DNA from: Deltaproteobacteria bacterium
GTDB lineage: Bacteria > Bdellovibrionota > UBA2394
Length of the DNA stretch: 64,000 nucleotides
Reading direction: 5' to 3'
Assembly (NCBI GenBank): GCA_017302715.1
Contig: JAFLCD010000001.1
Coordinates: forward strand, 310,001-374,000
Below, one piece after another: positions 31,915-42,299 of this stretch. Below the pieces are notes generated by a model. The model was not told the DNA's origin. It ran no database searches and saw only the letters and a program-made list of their open reading frames with translations. A program made the position numbers and the translations under genes. Every line of letters starts with the position of its first letter. Positions within the stretch are counted from its first letter, which is position 1.

Positions 31915-34900
31915 CGTCTAGATCTTCTCAGCGCCAAGATCGCGATACTTGCAGAAATTAAAAGGAGAATGAGAGGGGATGCATCTGCATCCATAGTCGC
32001 GACGCATCCGCCAGCCACACCTTGTACAGCGTTTCCTCCCATCTCCGTGCTCTGAAAGTTTACCGTCGATGCTTGTGAGTAAGCATATTCACGAGTGATA
32101 TTGTCGATTTCATCCACAGCTTTAATTCTCACTTGAAGATCCTTTTGGCCGTTGAAGAAAGGTAAGTGATCAAAAGTAATTTTATTCATCGAGGCAGAAT
32201 TCAAAGAATTTCCGACAAGCAGAGAATTTAAATTTTGTCCGGTTAAGTATTTTGGATTTACGTTGATCCAGTTTTTTCCGCCGTCGATAGAAAAATCAAA
32301 GGTGTAAAGCTTTGCAAATGTTCCCTTGTTTCCCGCTTGAGGATCGATGACTTGAAATTCAATCAAGGATTTATAGGATTCTGAAGTCGGGGAAGCTCCG
32401 ATTGTTAGATTGTAAATGCTAGGTCCGTTAAAAAATGTTTCAACGCTCACCACACGATTAGCAGGAGTGTTGATGTGTTTGTTCGCGTCGATTACCGAAC
32501 CTTGAAACGCATATTTTTTTCCGGATTCAAGTCCGCCAATAATCACTGAGCAGTTTCCTTTTGAATCGCAGACTCCAGCTTCAGCAGGATTTACAGTTGT
32601 AATATTATTCGTTGAATCAAAGATAGGACTGCCATCAGTCGCGAAATTTTTTGTACTTTGAATGAGGTTGGTAATGATTTCGTTTTTACCTCTCACGGCC
32701 GCTGACCAAGTAACAGCAACTTCGGTTCCAGAAGGTAAAGCCATTGCTGAAACAAGACCGTCGAAATCGGGGGCTTCATTTGAAGGCAAAGTTTGACCAC
32801 TTGTATAACAATTGCTGGTCGTGTTTGCAGGGTTTCCAGATGGATCCGCTAAGCACGTTTGAACGCAAAGATGAGCACCCGGATTAATTCCATCAATTCC
32901 AAAAGCCAAATTACAATTTAAATTATTATTTTGTAAGTAGCCCGCTGTGACGAGGGCATCAAAGTTGAATGTTCCCATATTGGCATCTAAGTTTGAGTAA
33001 TCATAAGTGTCACAATTTGTGCCGACTTCTGTCTCAGCATAACTGATATTGGCGATAAGATCGGGTGAGTTGTCACCACCGAAGAAGAGTCCTGTCGCAT
33101 CAATATTACAAATGAGACCTAACTCTTTTCTTTCTGAAGCGAGAGGAAGTAAAACGAGTGAAGTTGTTCCTAAGCCTGGAGCTGTAGTGTCTCCAAAATT
33201 AATAGAATTCGAACGTCTGCTGGTATCTCCTCGATCATTTCGAGCGACTGCGAAATAAGAAATTCCTTCAATAGGATAATTTAAATTATTTGCGTCCGTA
33301 AAAGTCACATACGTTTTTCCGTTGATGACTTCGGTAGAAGATGCAAGCACATTCATAATTTTTGTGAATGGCTTAATATTGAGATAGCAATCCGTGGTGC
33401 ATTTTTCTAAACCAACTCGTCGATAGATATCGTACGAATTTGTTTTTGCATCTGTATCTATTTCAATTTTCATTTGGGGATGTGCTGGCTTAAAAGTTTT
33501 ATCCAAGGGACTGTGATTATTTCGCTCGCTGAGAACAGGAGCTTTTAAGCTCAATTTAGAATCATAAAAATAATTGATGGTGCTGGAAGGCTGACTTTGA
33601 AAGGGATGACTAGGATCTGCGCTATTGGCTCTTTCAACAACTACATAATATTTTCTCTCTCCCGAAACTGGATCGAGAGCGGTTACATCGACCGTCGTTC
33701 TAAAATTGGAAGCGTCGTTAATAACAACAGTAGCGATCGGATTTTCAATTCCGATTTGATAAAATTTGGCATTGGCGCCGACTTCGCCGTTATTTCCAAG
33801 AAGTTGAATGACTTGAGTTCCACTTGCTGTAGCAGAAGTTGTCGCAAGTGGATCTGTCGTCAAAGTAGGTTGAGCGACGGCCGAATCAAGACGTGTGTGA
33901 AACTTCGCGGTGGTCCATCCGCTTGAGCTAACAGAGTTAGTAGCTTGAACGCACCAGTAATAATCGGTGTCTTCGTTACGAAGTCCAATTTCAGAGGGAA
34001 GATCGTAAATGGTATTGGCGCCTTGATAAAAAGTATTTCCGTTGGCGCAATTTGAGCTCAAAGAAATTTTCATTTGATAAGTGGCAGCGCAACCTGAGGT
34101 GCTTACGCTTGACCATTCAAAGCGGGGATCTAAACGAATTCCTGTAGAGCCATCTGCAGGAAAAATTAAATTAGGCTTAGCGGGAGCCACACAAACGGGA
34201 ATCGAGGGATTAACGGTTAAAACGGCGGCGTTACTTGAAACACTTCCGCAAGCATTTATGGCGGCGACATTATAGTTTGCAGCATCGGCCGTAACTGTCG
34301 AAGCGATTGAATAAGAGCTAGAAATTGCGCCTGAGATATTCGAGGAATTTTTCTTCCACTGATACGAAGTCGCATTCGAGGCGATGACAGAAAAAACAGC
34401 TGGCGCACCGGCAGTCACAGTGAGAGCAACCGGTTGCTGAGTAATTACTGGCGCAGAATTTAAAGTAACGCTGACAGAATTAGAATTAGTGGATCCGGCT
34501 GCATTTGTTACAACCAAAACATAGGGACCAGGATATTGCGAAGCTTGAGCAGCAGTAACCGTATATGGATTTGTCGTAGCACTTGGAATATTTATTCCGT
34601 TACCTTTCCATTGATAGGTAAATGGTGCGGATCCGCCAGTGATGGTTCCAGTGAGAGTAAAAGAATTTCCTGAAGTATCACAGATCGAACTTTGATTTGA
34701 AGAAGCGCTTACACTTGTCGCTTTTGAAATCACGGTAAGCGTTGCGTTTGAGCTCGTCACACTTCCGCAAGAATTTGAAACGGCTACGTTATAAGTTGCG
34801 GCATCGGTAGAAGATGTTGAAGCAATATTATATGAACTTGCATTTGCTCCAGAAATATTCGAAGAATTTTTCTTCCATTGATATGAAGTCGCATTCGAAG

Positions 34901-35387
34901 CAGTTACAGAAAAATTCGCAGCACTTGGTGCGTTCACCGTTGCACTTACTGGTTGTTGGGTAATCGTTGGAAGCGGAAGAGAAGTGACGACGATCGGAGC
35001 ACTGGTAATTGTTCCAGAGCTGTTCGTCGCAGTAACCGTATAAGTTCCTGCCGAAGTTACAACGAGAGTCGAATTTGTTGCGCCTGAAATGGCCACTCCA
35101 TTTTTATTCCACTGAAGTGCTGGAGCGGGGGATCCAGTAAAACTTGCGGTTAGAGTGGTGGAGCCAGATTCGCAGAAATTAGGAGTTCCATTTACACTAG
35201 CCGTTGGAGAAGTAGTTCCACCATTTGGAATGCAAGGCTGAGCAAGGCCTGCAATACCGCCGCCTGGGCCAGGAAGATTTCCTCCGTTGCAATCGTTTGC
35301 AAATATGGATGTGGAATTTAGGTAAAGTGCTCCCAAGAGAAGAGCAGCTGTTAAAGAACCTTTATATATAAGACGTGTTGTTTTCAC
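31899..35387 (-). CDS. large Ig-like surface protein with C-terminal sorting tag
   Basis: 1162 codons from GTG 35387, with AAGGAG 7 bases upstream. A signal peptide precedes about four Ig-like domains (residues about 60-390), each with the phrase SYQWKKNSSNISGA or similar and a closing NATLTV or AVLTV. A fibronectin-like domain (about 395-500, FPADGSTGIRLDPRFEWSS) and further beta modules follow. The last 37 residues read GGCVATMDADASPL, a hydrophobic helix (LILLLISASIAILAL), then RRSRRQREA. Cys, helix and Arg cluster form the arrangement of a MYXO-CTERM-like sorting tag. It is probably exposed on the cell surface as an adhesin. Its 3' end overlaps the kinase gene. Confidence 0.8.
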   Translation of the reverse strand: MKTTRLIYKGSLTAALLLGALYLNSTSIFANDCNGGNLPGPGGGIAGLAQPCIPNGGTTSPTASVNGTPNFCESGSTTLTASFTGSPAPALQWNKNGVAISGATNSTLVVTSAGTYTVTATNSSGTITSAPIVVTSLPLPTITQQPVSATVNAPSAANFSVTASNATSYQWKKNSSNISGANASSYNIASTSSTDAATYNVAVSNSCGSVTSSNATLTVISKATSVSASSNQSSICDTSGNSFTLTGTITGGSAPFTYQWKGNGINIPSATTNPYTVTAAQASQYPGPYVLVVTNAAGSTNSNSVSVTLNSAPVITQQPVALTVTAGAPAVFSVIASNATSYQWKKNSSNISGAISSSYSIASTVTADAANYNVAAINACGSVSSNAAVLTVNPSIPVCVAPAKPNLIFPADGSTGIRLDPRFEWSSVSTSGCAATYQMKISLSSNCANGNTFYQGANTIYDLPSEIGLRNEDTDYYWCVQATNSVSSSGWTTAKFHTRLDSAVAQPTLTTDPLATTSATASGTQVIQLLGNNGEVGANAKFYQIGIENPIATVVINDASNFRTTVDVTALDPVSGERKYYVVVERANSADPSHPFQSQPSSTINYFYDSKLSLKAPVLSERNNHSPLDKTFKPAHPQMKIEIDTDAKTNSYDIYRRVGLEKCTTDCYLNIKPFTKIMNVLASSTEVINGKTYVTFTDANNLNYPIEGISYFAVARNDRGDTSRRSNSINFGDTTAPGLGTTSLVLLPLASERKELGLICNIDATGLFFGGDNSPDLIANISYAETEVGTNCDTYDYSNLDANMGTFNFDALVTAGYLQNNNLNCNLAFGIDGINPGAHLCVQTCLADPSGNPANTTSNCYTSGQTLPSNEAPDFDGLVSAMALPSGTEVAVTWSAAVRGKNEIITNLIQSTKNFATDGSPIFDSTNNITTVNPAEAGVCDSKGNCSVIIGGLESGKKYAFQGSVIDANKHINTPANRVVSVETFFNGPSIYNLTIGASPTSESYKSLIEFQVIDPQAGNKGTFAKLYTFDFSIDGGKNWINVNPKYLTGQNLNSLLVGNSLNSASMNKITFDHLPFFNGQKDLQVRIKAVDEIDNITREYAYSQASTVNFQSTEMGGNAVQGVAGGCVATMDADASPLILLLISASIAILALRRSRRQREA
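34331..34902 (-). repeat. DNA-level repeat within Ig-domain coding sequence
   Basis: The 52-base stretch at 34331-34382 recurs almost unchanged at 34848-34902 (same codons for the Trp-Lys-Lys-Asn Ig strand). The spacing is about 519 bases, the length of two domains. It reflects recent duplication or gene conversion between Ig modules of the surface protein. Confidence 0.65.
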
Positions 35388-35508
35388 CTCTTAACTCCTT
35401 TAGCTCTATAAACCTTCAAGATTCGTACCTACCCAAAATCGAGCTAAGCCATTGAAATCACATAAAAAAAGAGCGACAAAACGCGTCCCTACGCAAACTT
35501 TTCGTAAA

Positions 35509-35600
35509 AGGGGTCGGGTTAAAAAGGTGCCAGGTCAGTAAAAAAGATCATCGCAAAAGCTGATCTGGCACCTTCTCCGGCATCTCTTTCGGCCGCCCCT
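35509..35600 (+). repeat. palindromic REP-like element, copy 3
   Basis: The plus strand reads AGGGGTCGGGTT, AAAA, AGGTGCCAGGTCAG (to 35538), an AT-rich spacer, then GCTGATCTGGCACCTT (35559-35574) and a G/C-rich arm ending GGCCGCCCCT (35591-35600). The core arms match copy 1 with two changes. It ends 6 bases before the Fur box of the iron permease gene and may have carried part of this regulatory region. The remaining sequence of the 282-base gap before 35509 shows no gene. Confidence 0.75.
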
Positions 35601-35606
35601 CTTATT

Positions 35607-35623
35607 GATAATGATTCTCATTA
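35607..35623. promoter_or_regulatory. Fur box upstream of the FTR1 gene
   Basis: GATAATGATTCTCATTA differs from the Fur consensus (GATAATGATAATCATTATC, 19 bases) at only two of the 17 aligned positions. It lies 47 bases before the start codon of the iron permease. This predicts repression by Fur-Fe(II) and induction under iron limitation. Confidence 0.85.
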
Positions 35624-35669
35624 AATATTTTGATTTCTAGGATTAGACGGAATATTCAAAAGGCTATTC

Positions 35670-37574
35670 ATGAAACAAATTTCGCTGCTCTTTATTTTAT
35701 CCCTTAGTTTTTTCATTTCTATTCAAACTCCCGCCGCTGAGATTGAAAAATCTCCAAGAGCGCTTGTTCATCTTTTAGATTATTTATCGGCGGATTACGC
35801 AGGTGCCGTAAAAGATGGAAAAGTTATTTCAGATCCTGAATACGCAGAACAAGTCGAATTCATCGGAATGGCTTATCAAATGTCAGAGATGCTTTCGCAA
35901 TCTCCTGAATATGCCGGCGTGAAAAAAAATGTCGCAGAACTTAAAAAACTTATTTTAGCCAAAGCATCCGATAAAAAAGTTTCGCCGCTTGCGATTCAAA
36001 TTAAAAATGATGTTTTAAAAATTTCTAAAATTCAAATGTCGCCAACTCAATGGCCTAGCTTCAAAAATGGAAGCAAACTTTTTCAATCTCAATGCGCTTC
36101 TTGTCACGGCGTAACGGGTCACGGAGATGGACCTGCTGGAAAAGGCCTCGATCCCGAACCCAGAAATTTTCAAGATGGTGAATATATGAAAGCGATTTCG
36201 CCCTTTCATTCTTACAATGTGATTCGACTTGGAATTCCAGGAACAGGAATGCTTCCATTTCCTGCTCTCACCGACAAAGAAATTTGGGATTTATCTTTTT
36301 ACGTAACAGGAATGAGATTTGAATCTCAAAAAGAAAATTTTAAAGACGCTTCCTTTCAAGGAGATAAACAAAGTCTTCTTCACGATGTGGCGACACTTTC
36401 TGATGATGAGTTGCGCTCGAAACTTCAAGGCAGCGATGAAGAAAAATCGGCGGCCATTACTATTCTTCGATTGAATGAAGAAAAAGAAAATACAAGTACG
36501 TTTCCAGTCGCACGCGCAAAATTAAATGAAGCTTCTGATTTTTATAAATCTGGAAAAAAATCTGAAGCTAGACAGTCAGCATTGATGGCTTACCTTCAAG
36601 GTATCGAGCCAATGGAGCCGAAGCTTAAAAGTTTGAGTTCTAATATTGTTACCGATCTCGAACTTGCGATGGGAAAAGTTCGTGCTGCGATCGAAAATTC
36701 TAAATCTCAAGAAGAATTGGATGACTCGATCATTCAGGCAAATCTTCAGATCGATAAATCCGAAGCTGCGATTCAAGATCAGGAATTTTCTCCCTGGGTT
36801 GCTTTTTCGTTGGCTTTTGGAATTGTTTTTCGTGAAGGCTTTGAAGCAGTTCTGATTTTGATCGCCATTCTTGGCGTCATTCGCGCAACAGGTGCAAAGA
36901 AAGCTTCGAAGTTTGTGCATGCAGGATGGATCATGGCTTTAGGCCTTGGCGTTCTCGCTTGGTTTTTATCAGGTCTACTTATTCAGATGAGTGGAGCTCA
37001 GCGCGAAATGACTGAAGCCATCACTTCGATGATCGCTGTGGTTGTTCTCCTTTATATGGGACTTTGGCTGCACTCTAAAACAGAGATCAAAAAGTGGACT
37101 TCCTTTATCGATGGAAAAGTGAAAGCGGCACTCGAAGGAAATTCCCGCTGGGGGTTATTCGGCTTGGCATTTTTGGCCGTATTTCGAGAGGCCTTTGAAA
37201 CTGTTCTTTTTATGCGCGCCATTTGGACTGAGGGTGGGGGAGATTCTAGATCCGCTCTTATGGGCGGCATGGCCTCCGCTTTCGCGCTTATTTTTATTCT
37301 CGCGTGGGCGTTCTTAAAATATTCCGTGAGATTACCCATGCGCCAACTCTTTGCGGTTTGCTCATGGATCATGGTGGGTCTTACCGTCATTTTGATGGGT
37401 AAGGGCATTCATTCATTTCAAGAGGCGGGGCATATTTCGGTTACTGCACTTAACTTTATAAATTTGCCGGTCCTTGGAATCTACCCAACCGTTCAAACGG
37501 TAGTGGCGCAAGCCGTTATGCTGCTGATTTGTCTGGTGCTGTGGCAGATCTCGAAAAAATCATTTCGAACTTGA
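35670..37574 (+). CDS. FTR1-family iron permease with N-terminal cytochrome c domain
   Basis: 634 residues. A signal peptide (LLFILSLSFFISIQTPAA) leads into a periplasmic part with a heme-c motif CASCH at 142-146 and a downstream Met region (GIPGTGMLPFP) that can supply the axial ligand. A helical region (250-375) links to an FTR1 permease with about seven helices and both REXXE iron motifs: REGFE at 388-392 and REAFE at 506-510. The protein should take up ferric or ferrous iron across the inner membrane, with the cytochrome handling the electron step. A Fur box just upstream supports iron regulation. No FetA/EfeO-type partner is next to it. Confidence 0.92.
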   Translation: MKQISLLFILSLSFFISIQTPAAEIEKSPRALVHLLDYLSADYAGAVKDGKVISDPEYAEQVEFIGMAYQMSEMLSQSPEYAGVKKNVAELKKLILAKASDKKVSPLAIQIKNDVLKISKIQMSPTQWPSFKNGSKLFQSQCASCHGVTGHGDGPAGKGLDPEPRNFQDGEYMKAISPFHSYNVIRLGIPGTGMLPFPALTDKEIWDLSFYVTGMRFESQKENFKDASFQGDKQSLLHDVATLSDDELRSKLQGSDEEKSAAITILRLNEEKENTSTFPVARAKLNEASDFYKSGKKSEARQSALMAYLQGIEPMEPKLKSLSSNIVTDLELAMGKVRAAIENSKSQEELDDSIIQANLQIDKSEAAIQDQEFSPWVAFSLAFGIVFREGFEAVLILIAILGVIRATGAKKASKFVHAGWIMALGLGVLAWFLSGLLIQMSGAQREMTEAITSMIAVVVLLYMGLWLHSKTEIKKWTSFIDGKVKAALEGNSRWGLFGLAFLAVFREAFETVLFMRAIWTEGGGDSRSALMGGMASAFALIFILAWAFLKYSVRLPMRQLFAVCSWIMVGLTVILMGKGIHSFQEAGHISVTALNFINLPVLGIYPTVQTVVAQAVMLLICLVLWQISKKSFRT

Positions 37575-37607
37575 GGACGGCCATCAAGAACCTATAGTCT
37601 CGGGGGC

Positions 37608-38375
37608 ATGATGAGCAGCTCTTCTTTGAAAATTTTTTCGATTCTTTTTATTTCAACCTTAGGTTTGTCGGCTTGTGCGACTCACGATTTTCCTCAGATG
37701 GAACCCGCTAAGACCGCTGTGACTGAATACGTATTATCAGGCGAGTGGAACAAGGACATCTCCTCTACCATTGATAAATACAAATCTGACATCGAAAATA
37801 TTATTGCATCTGCAAAGCCCGGCTCACAGTTTGTAGCTTTCTTTGATATCGATGAAACTTCTCTCTCTAATTTTAAATATTGGTTTCGTCTTCAGTCAGG
37901 ATTCAACCAAGATCTTTGGGACACTTGGACTAAAGAAGGAGATGCCGAAGTTATTCCAGCCACTTTAGAATTTTATAAATGGTTAAAAGAAAAAGGCGTG
38001 AAAGTTTATTTTTATACCGGCCGTTATCAATTTGGAAACACCTTGCAAGAAGACGCCACTGTCAAAAATTTAAAACGCGAAGGCTATTTGAATCCTGCTG
38101 GCGTAATTTTTAGACCTCAAACAAAAGCTTCCAAGTCAGATCATGGCGCAAAAAAACATGTCGATTTCAAAAGTGCATTTCGTTGTGGTTTGTCTGAAAA
38201 GGGCAGCACACTTTTGCTCACTTTGGGCGATCAGTGGAGCGATCATGCGGGAGATTGTCCGGCGATGTTTCAAATTAAATTGCCAGACTCTATGTACACT
38301 CTTCCAAAGCCTATGATGGAAATTCAGAAGAAGTATAATTACGACGCTGGAAAATTAAAATTTCCTAAGAATTAG
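37608..38375 (+). CDS. HAD acid phosphatase lipoprotein (class B/C, e(P4)-like)
   Basis: 255 residues. A lipobox signal peptide ends LSAC (about 19-22). The HAD motif I is FFDIDETSLSN (nucleophile and acid Asp), motif II is FYTGR, and motif IV is LGDQWSDHAGD. The DxDET form and the spacing are those of bacterial acid phosphatases that dephosphorylate nucleotides at the outer membrane, as in Haemophilus lipoprotein e(P4). It should release phosphate or nucleosides from nucleotides outside the inner membrane. Start: ATG 37608, 34 bases after the permease stop, so it may be co-transcribed with FTR1. It is convergent with the next gene, with a 4-base overlap. Confidence 0.88.
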   Translation: MMSSSSLKIFSILFISTLGLSACATHDFPQMEPAKTAVTEYVLSGEWNKDISSTIDKYKSDIENIIASAKPGSQFVAFFDIDETSLSNFKYWFRLQSGFNQDLWDTWTKEGDAEVIPATLEFYKWLKEKGVKVYFYTGRYQFGNTLQEDATVKNLKREGYLNPAGVIFRPQTKASKSDHGAKKHVDFKSAFRCGLSEKGSTLLLTLGDQWSDHAGDCPAMFQIKLPDSMYTLPKPMMEIQKKYNYDAGKLKFPKN

Positions 38376-39082
38376 TACGAAGGAACGCACTGATACATTG
38401 TCCAGTCCACACCTGAGGTTCCAAAGACTTTAGTGGCCTTCGTGTTAGTTGGACAAATGGGCGTAGTGGTTACGGGATTGTTATACCAAAGCGTAGTGCC
38501 GTCTAAAGAGTAGGATCCAAAAGCTCCTGAAAAACTTTGATAAAATTCTAATGCGGGAGAACTTTTCTGTGAGCAAAAGTGTAAATCCCAATCTACATTG
38601 TTCACTCCTAAAATTTTTGTATCCGTAAAGTTTTCTGGGCATCCTTCTATATTTCCTGAAAAAGCATTTAGGAATGTAACTTTTTTTCCATCTTGATAGC
38701 CCGATCCCCACATTCCTCCGTAAATCAGAAGTGGCGCATCACCGGATGCTGCTTCTTTTGTGCAAAGAAAAACCGAATGATCAAAGACTTCCTGTTTTTG
38801 TTCTGCATTTAATTTGAGCGCACCAAAAATTTGGGTGGCTGTGTATCCTACAGGGCAACTGCTCGAATCTGTTGCGGGATTGATCGTAAGTTTTGCTACT
38901 TTATTTTCGTCTTCAGCGTATCCATACATTCCGCCAAATAGAATTTTGACGGAGGTAACAGTTATTGGAGGAGTAAGCTTACGTGTAGATTCAGGATTCG
39001 TTCCGCATCCGATATTCATAACTAAGCCAAAACCGACAAAATATTTTAATGCAGAAAACTTTAGACGCACATGCACCTCCAC
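38372..39082 (-). CDS. lipoprotein with three tandem Cys-containing repeats
   Basis: About 236 residues. A GTG start is followed by a GGAGGTG-rich region, so the true start may be a GTG a few codons later (39070). The signal peptide ends NIGCGT, a plausible lipobox. Three repeats of about 60 residues follow (about 44-105, 110-172 and 175-236), each with GGM/GA then Y/W/F-G, a Cys-Pro (SSCPVGYTATQIFGA, GCPENFTDTKILGV and ICPTNTKATKVFGT) and a closing Cys (VFLC, HFC and YQC). The conserved Cys pairs are probably disulfides. A surface or periplasmic role is inferred; no family name can be given. Confidence 0.7.
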   Translation of the reverse strand: MEVHVRLKFSALKYFVGFGLVMNIGCGTNPESTRKLTPPITVTSVKILFGGMYGYAEDENKVAKLTINPATDSSSCPVGYTATQIFGALKLNAEQKQEVFDHSVFLCTKEAASGDAPLLIYGGMWGSGYQDGKKVTFLNAFSGNIEGCPENFTDTKILGVNNVDWDLHFCSQKSSPALEFYQSFSGAFGSYSLDGTTLWYNNPVTTTPICPTNTKATKVFGTSGVDWTMYQCVPSY

Positions 39083-39229
39083 CAGTGGGATTCAATCCGT
39101 TACAGGCTCGCTCTAAAAAGTGCAATTTGCGTACCGTTTTTAAAGCAGGCCTAAAGGCTTAAAGGCCGCTTTTATAGAGAGCTATGCAAAAAATACGGGG
39201 GTTTAAAAAGCAGCCCTTAAGCCTCCATA

Positions 39230-39257
39230 TTGACTACCGTATAGTATATGGTAAATT
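39230..39257 (+). promoter_or_regulatory. toxin-antitoxin promoter with palindromic operator
   Basis: TTGACT (39230-39235), a 16-base spacer and TAAATT (39252-39257). The 17-base stretch between, ACCGTATAGTATATGGT (39236-39252), is a near-perfect palindrome lying inside the spacer. It is 7 bases upstream of the antitoxin ATG. This fits autorepression by an antitoxin-toxin complex. Confidence 0.6.
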
Positions 39258-39263
39258 AGATTC

Positions 39264-39479
39264 ATGCGATCACAGATAGAAATAAGAAAAAAGACAACTG
39301 TAGAAATTCCTGAATCTCTCTTAAGAGAGGCGCTGCGTATTTCCGGCAAATCAATCAACGAGACAGTGAGTTTGGGGCTAAGATTGGTAGCCGCTCGAGA
39401 AGCTTCTGAAGATTTACTTTCGATGTTTGGTACTTACAAATCCACTTTTAATTTCAAAAAGCTTCGAGACGATAAGTAA
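39264..39479 (+). CDS. VapB-like antitoxin
   Basis: 71 residues. It has a short N-terminal strand (KKTTVEIPESLL) followed by helices (REALRISGKSINETVSLGLRLVAAR), as in ribbon-helix-helix type VapB proteins. The C-terminal tail (LLSMFGTYKSTFNFKKLRDD) would bind and block the toxin. The stop and the next start overlap by one base (TAATG at 39476-39480), the usual arrangement of such pairs. A palindrome lies over the promoter. Antitoxin identity is inferred from size, motifs and the PIN-domain partner. Confidence 0.8.
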   Translation: MRSQIEIRKKTTVEIPESLLREALRISGKSINETVSLGLRLVAAREASEDLLSMFGTYKSTFNFKKLRDDK

Positions 39480-39856
39480 TGATCGCCGTTGATACTTCAA
39501 CTCTAGTGGATTTTTTTGCAGGAAAAAAGGGTGATGATATAGACCAACTCAGAGAAGGATTTCGTTTGGGGATCATTATTTTACCCCCCATCGTTTTATC
39601 AGAAATTTTAAGTGACCCTCAGCTGCCGGCCGAAATTGAAGATCGAATTCTAAAGCTGCCTTCTTTAGAAATTAAACCAGGCTTTTGGGAACGAGTCGGA
39701 AAATTGCGACGCATTTTATTTAAGAAAAAATTGAAGCCTAAACTTGCCGATACCTTAATCGCTCAATTTTGCTTGGATCATTCTTTGCCGTTACTTACTC
39801 GCGATAAAGATTTCCAAAATTTTCAACGTTTTGGTTCTCTAGTGATCAAAATTTAG
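39479..39856 (+). CDS. PIN-domain toxin, VapC-like ribonuclease
   Basis: 125 residues, the usual size for VapC. The acidic active-site residues are in order: Asp4 (IAVDTST), Glu at about 43 (VLSEIL), Asp at about 91 (KLADTLIA) and the closing pair in LLTRDKDFQNF. VapC proteins cut tRNA or rRNA and are held inactive by VapB. It is adjacent to the antitoxin with a one-base overlap. It is probably an addiction or stress module; the RNA target cannot be predicted. Confidence 0.85.
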   Translation: MIAVDTSTLVDFFAGKKGDDIDQLREGFRLGIIILPPIVLSEILSDPQLPAEIEDRILKLPSLEIKPGFWERVGKLRRILFKKKLKPKLADTLIAQFCLDHSLPLLTRDKDFQNFQRFGSLVIKI

Positions 39857-39942
39857 CCAAACTATCGAGCACTGCGTTCCATTCATTTAGCAAGTCTGTA
39901 GGCACATGAAGACTTGTTGGATCGAGAACGAGTTTCAGTGGA

Positions 39943-40136
39943 GTGACAAAACTTTTGAAATCGGCAATTGAATCAGGAGCGATTTTATTGGATGCGGTGG
40001 AACAGGCACTGGTAACTCGACTGTCTCGAATTTTGAGGAACAATGTAATGCGGATGAAAGGGTTTGTCCGGATAATTCTCGGGTTACTCGAGATCCACTT
40101 AACCACTGTGAATTTAGAAAATGTCCTGGGGAATAA
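39943..40136 (+). pseudogene. frameshifted small Cys-rich lipoprotein gene
   Basis: From GTG 39943 the frame gives MTKLLKSAIESGAILL. The lipobox FIGC (39984-39995) and the tail GGTGTGNSTVSN, EEQCNADERVCPDNSRV and RDPLNHCEFRKCPGE run to TAA 40134-40136 in a different frame. One extra base near 39982-39989 (in the T-run of GATTTTATT) would join them into a normal lipoprotein of about 64 residues. The CxxDxRVCPD...CEFxxCP pattern is typical of small Cys-rich envelope proteins. It may be a recent pseudogene or a sequencing error in the T-run. It sits between vapC and the convergent ligA. Confidence 0.6.
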
Positions 40137-42158
<2,022 letters not shown>

Positions 42159-42175
42159 TTAAAAGAGATAAAAAC

Positions 42176-42204
42176 TTGACACTCTAGGCGTTCAAACCTA
42201 ATTC
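42176..42204 (+). promoter_or_regulatory. rho: predicted sigma70 promoter for rho
   Basis: TTGACA (42176-42181, a perfect -35), a 17-base spacer and TAATTC (42199-42204). About 95 bases of leader precede the rho ATG and contain a small GTTGA/TCAAC hairpin. Autoregulated rho leaders are common, so this leader may matter for control. Confidence 0.65.
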
Positions 42205-42299
42205 ATAGTAAACTAATTTAGGGTTGAGTTCTGGTTCAACACCGGCTCAAAACAAATCAAACAACAGAATAATCCTTCGAGAAAGAATCCACTTTAAAT

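Noticed and set aside
39846-40106. Minus-strand frame of 86 residues between vapC and ligA
   Set aside because: The plus-strand Cys-rich lipoprotein remnant in the same place has a clear lipobox and family-like Cys pattern, so the minus frame is most likely a shadow. The last 40 residues look protein-like, so this is not fully certain.
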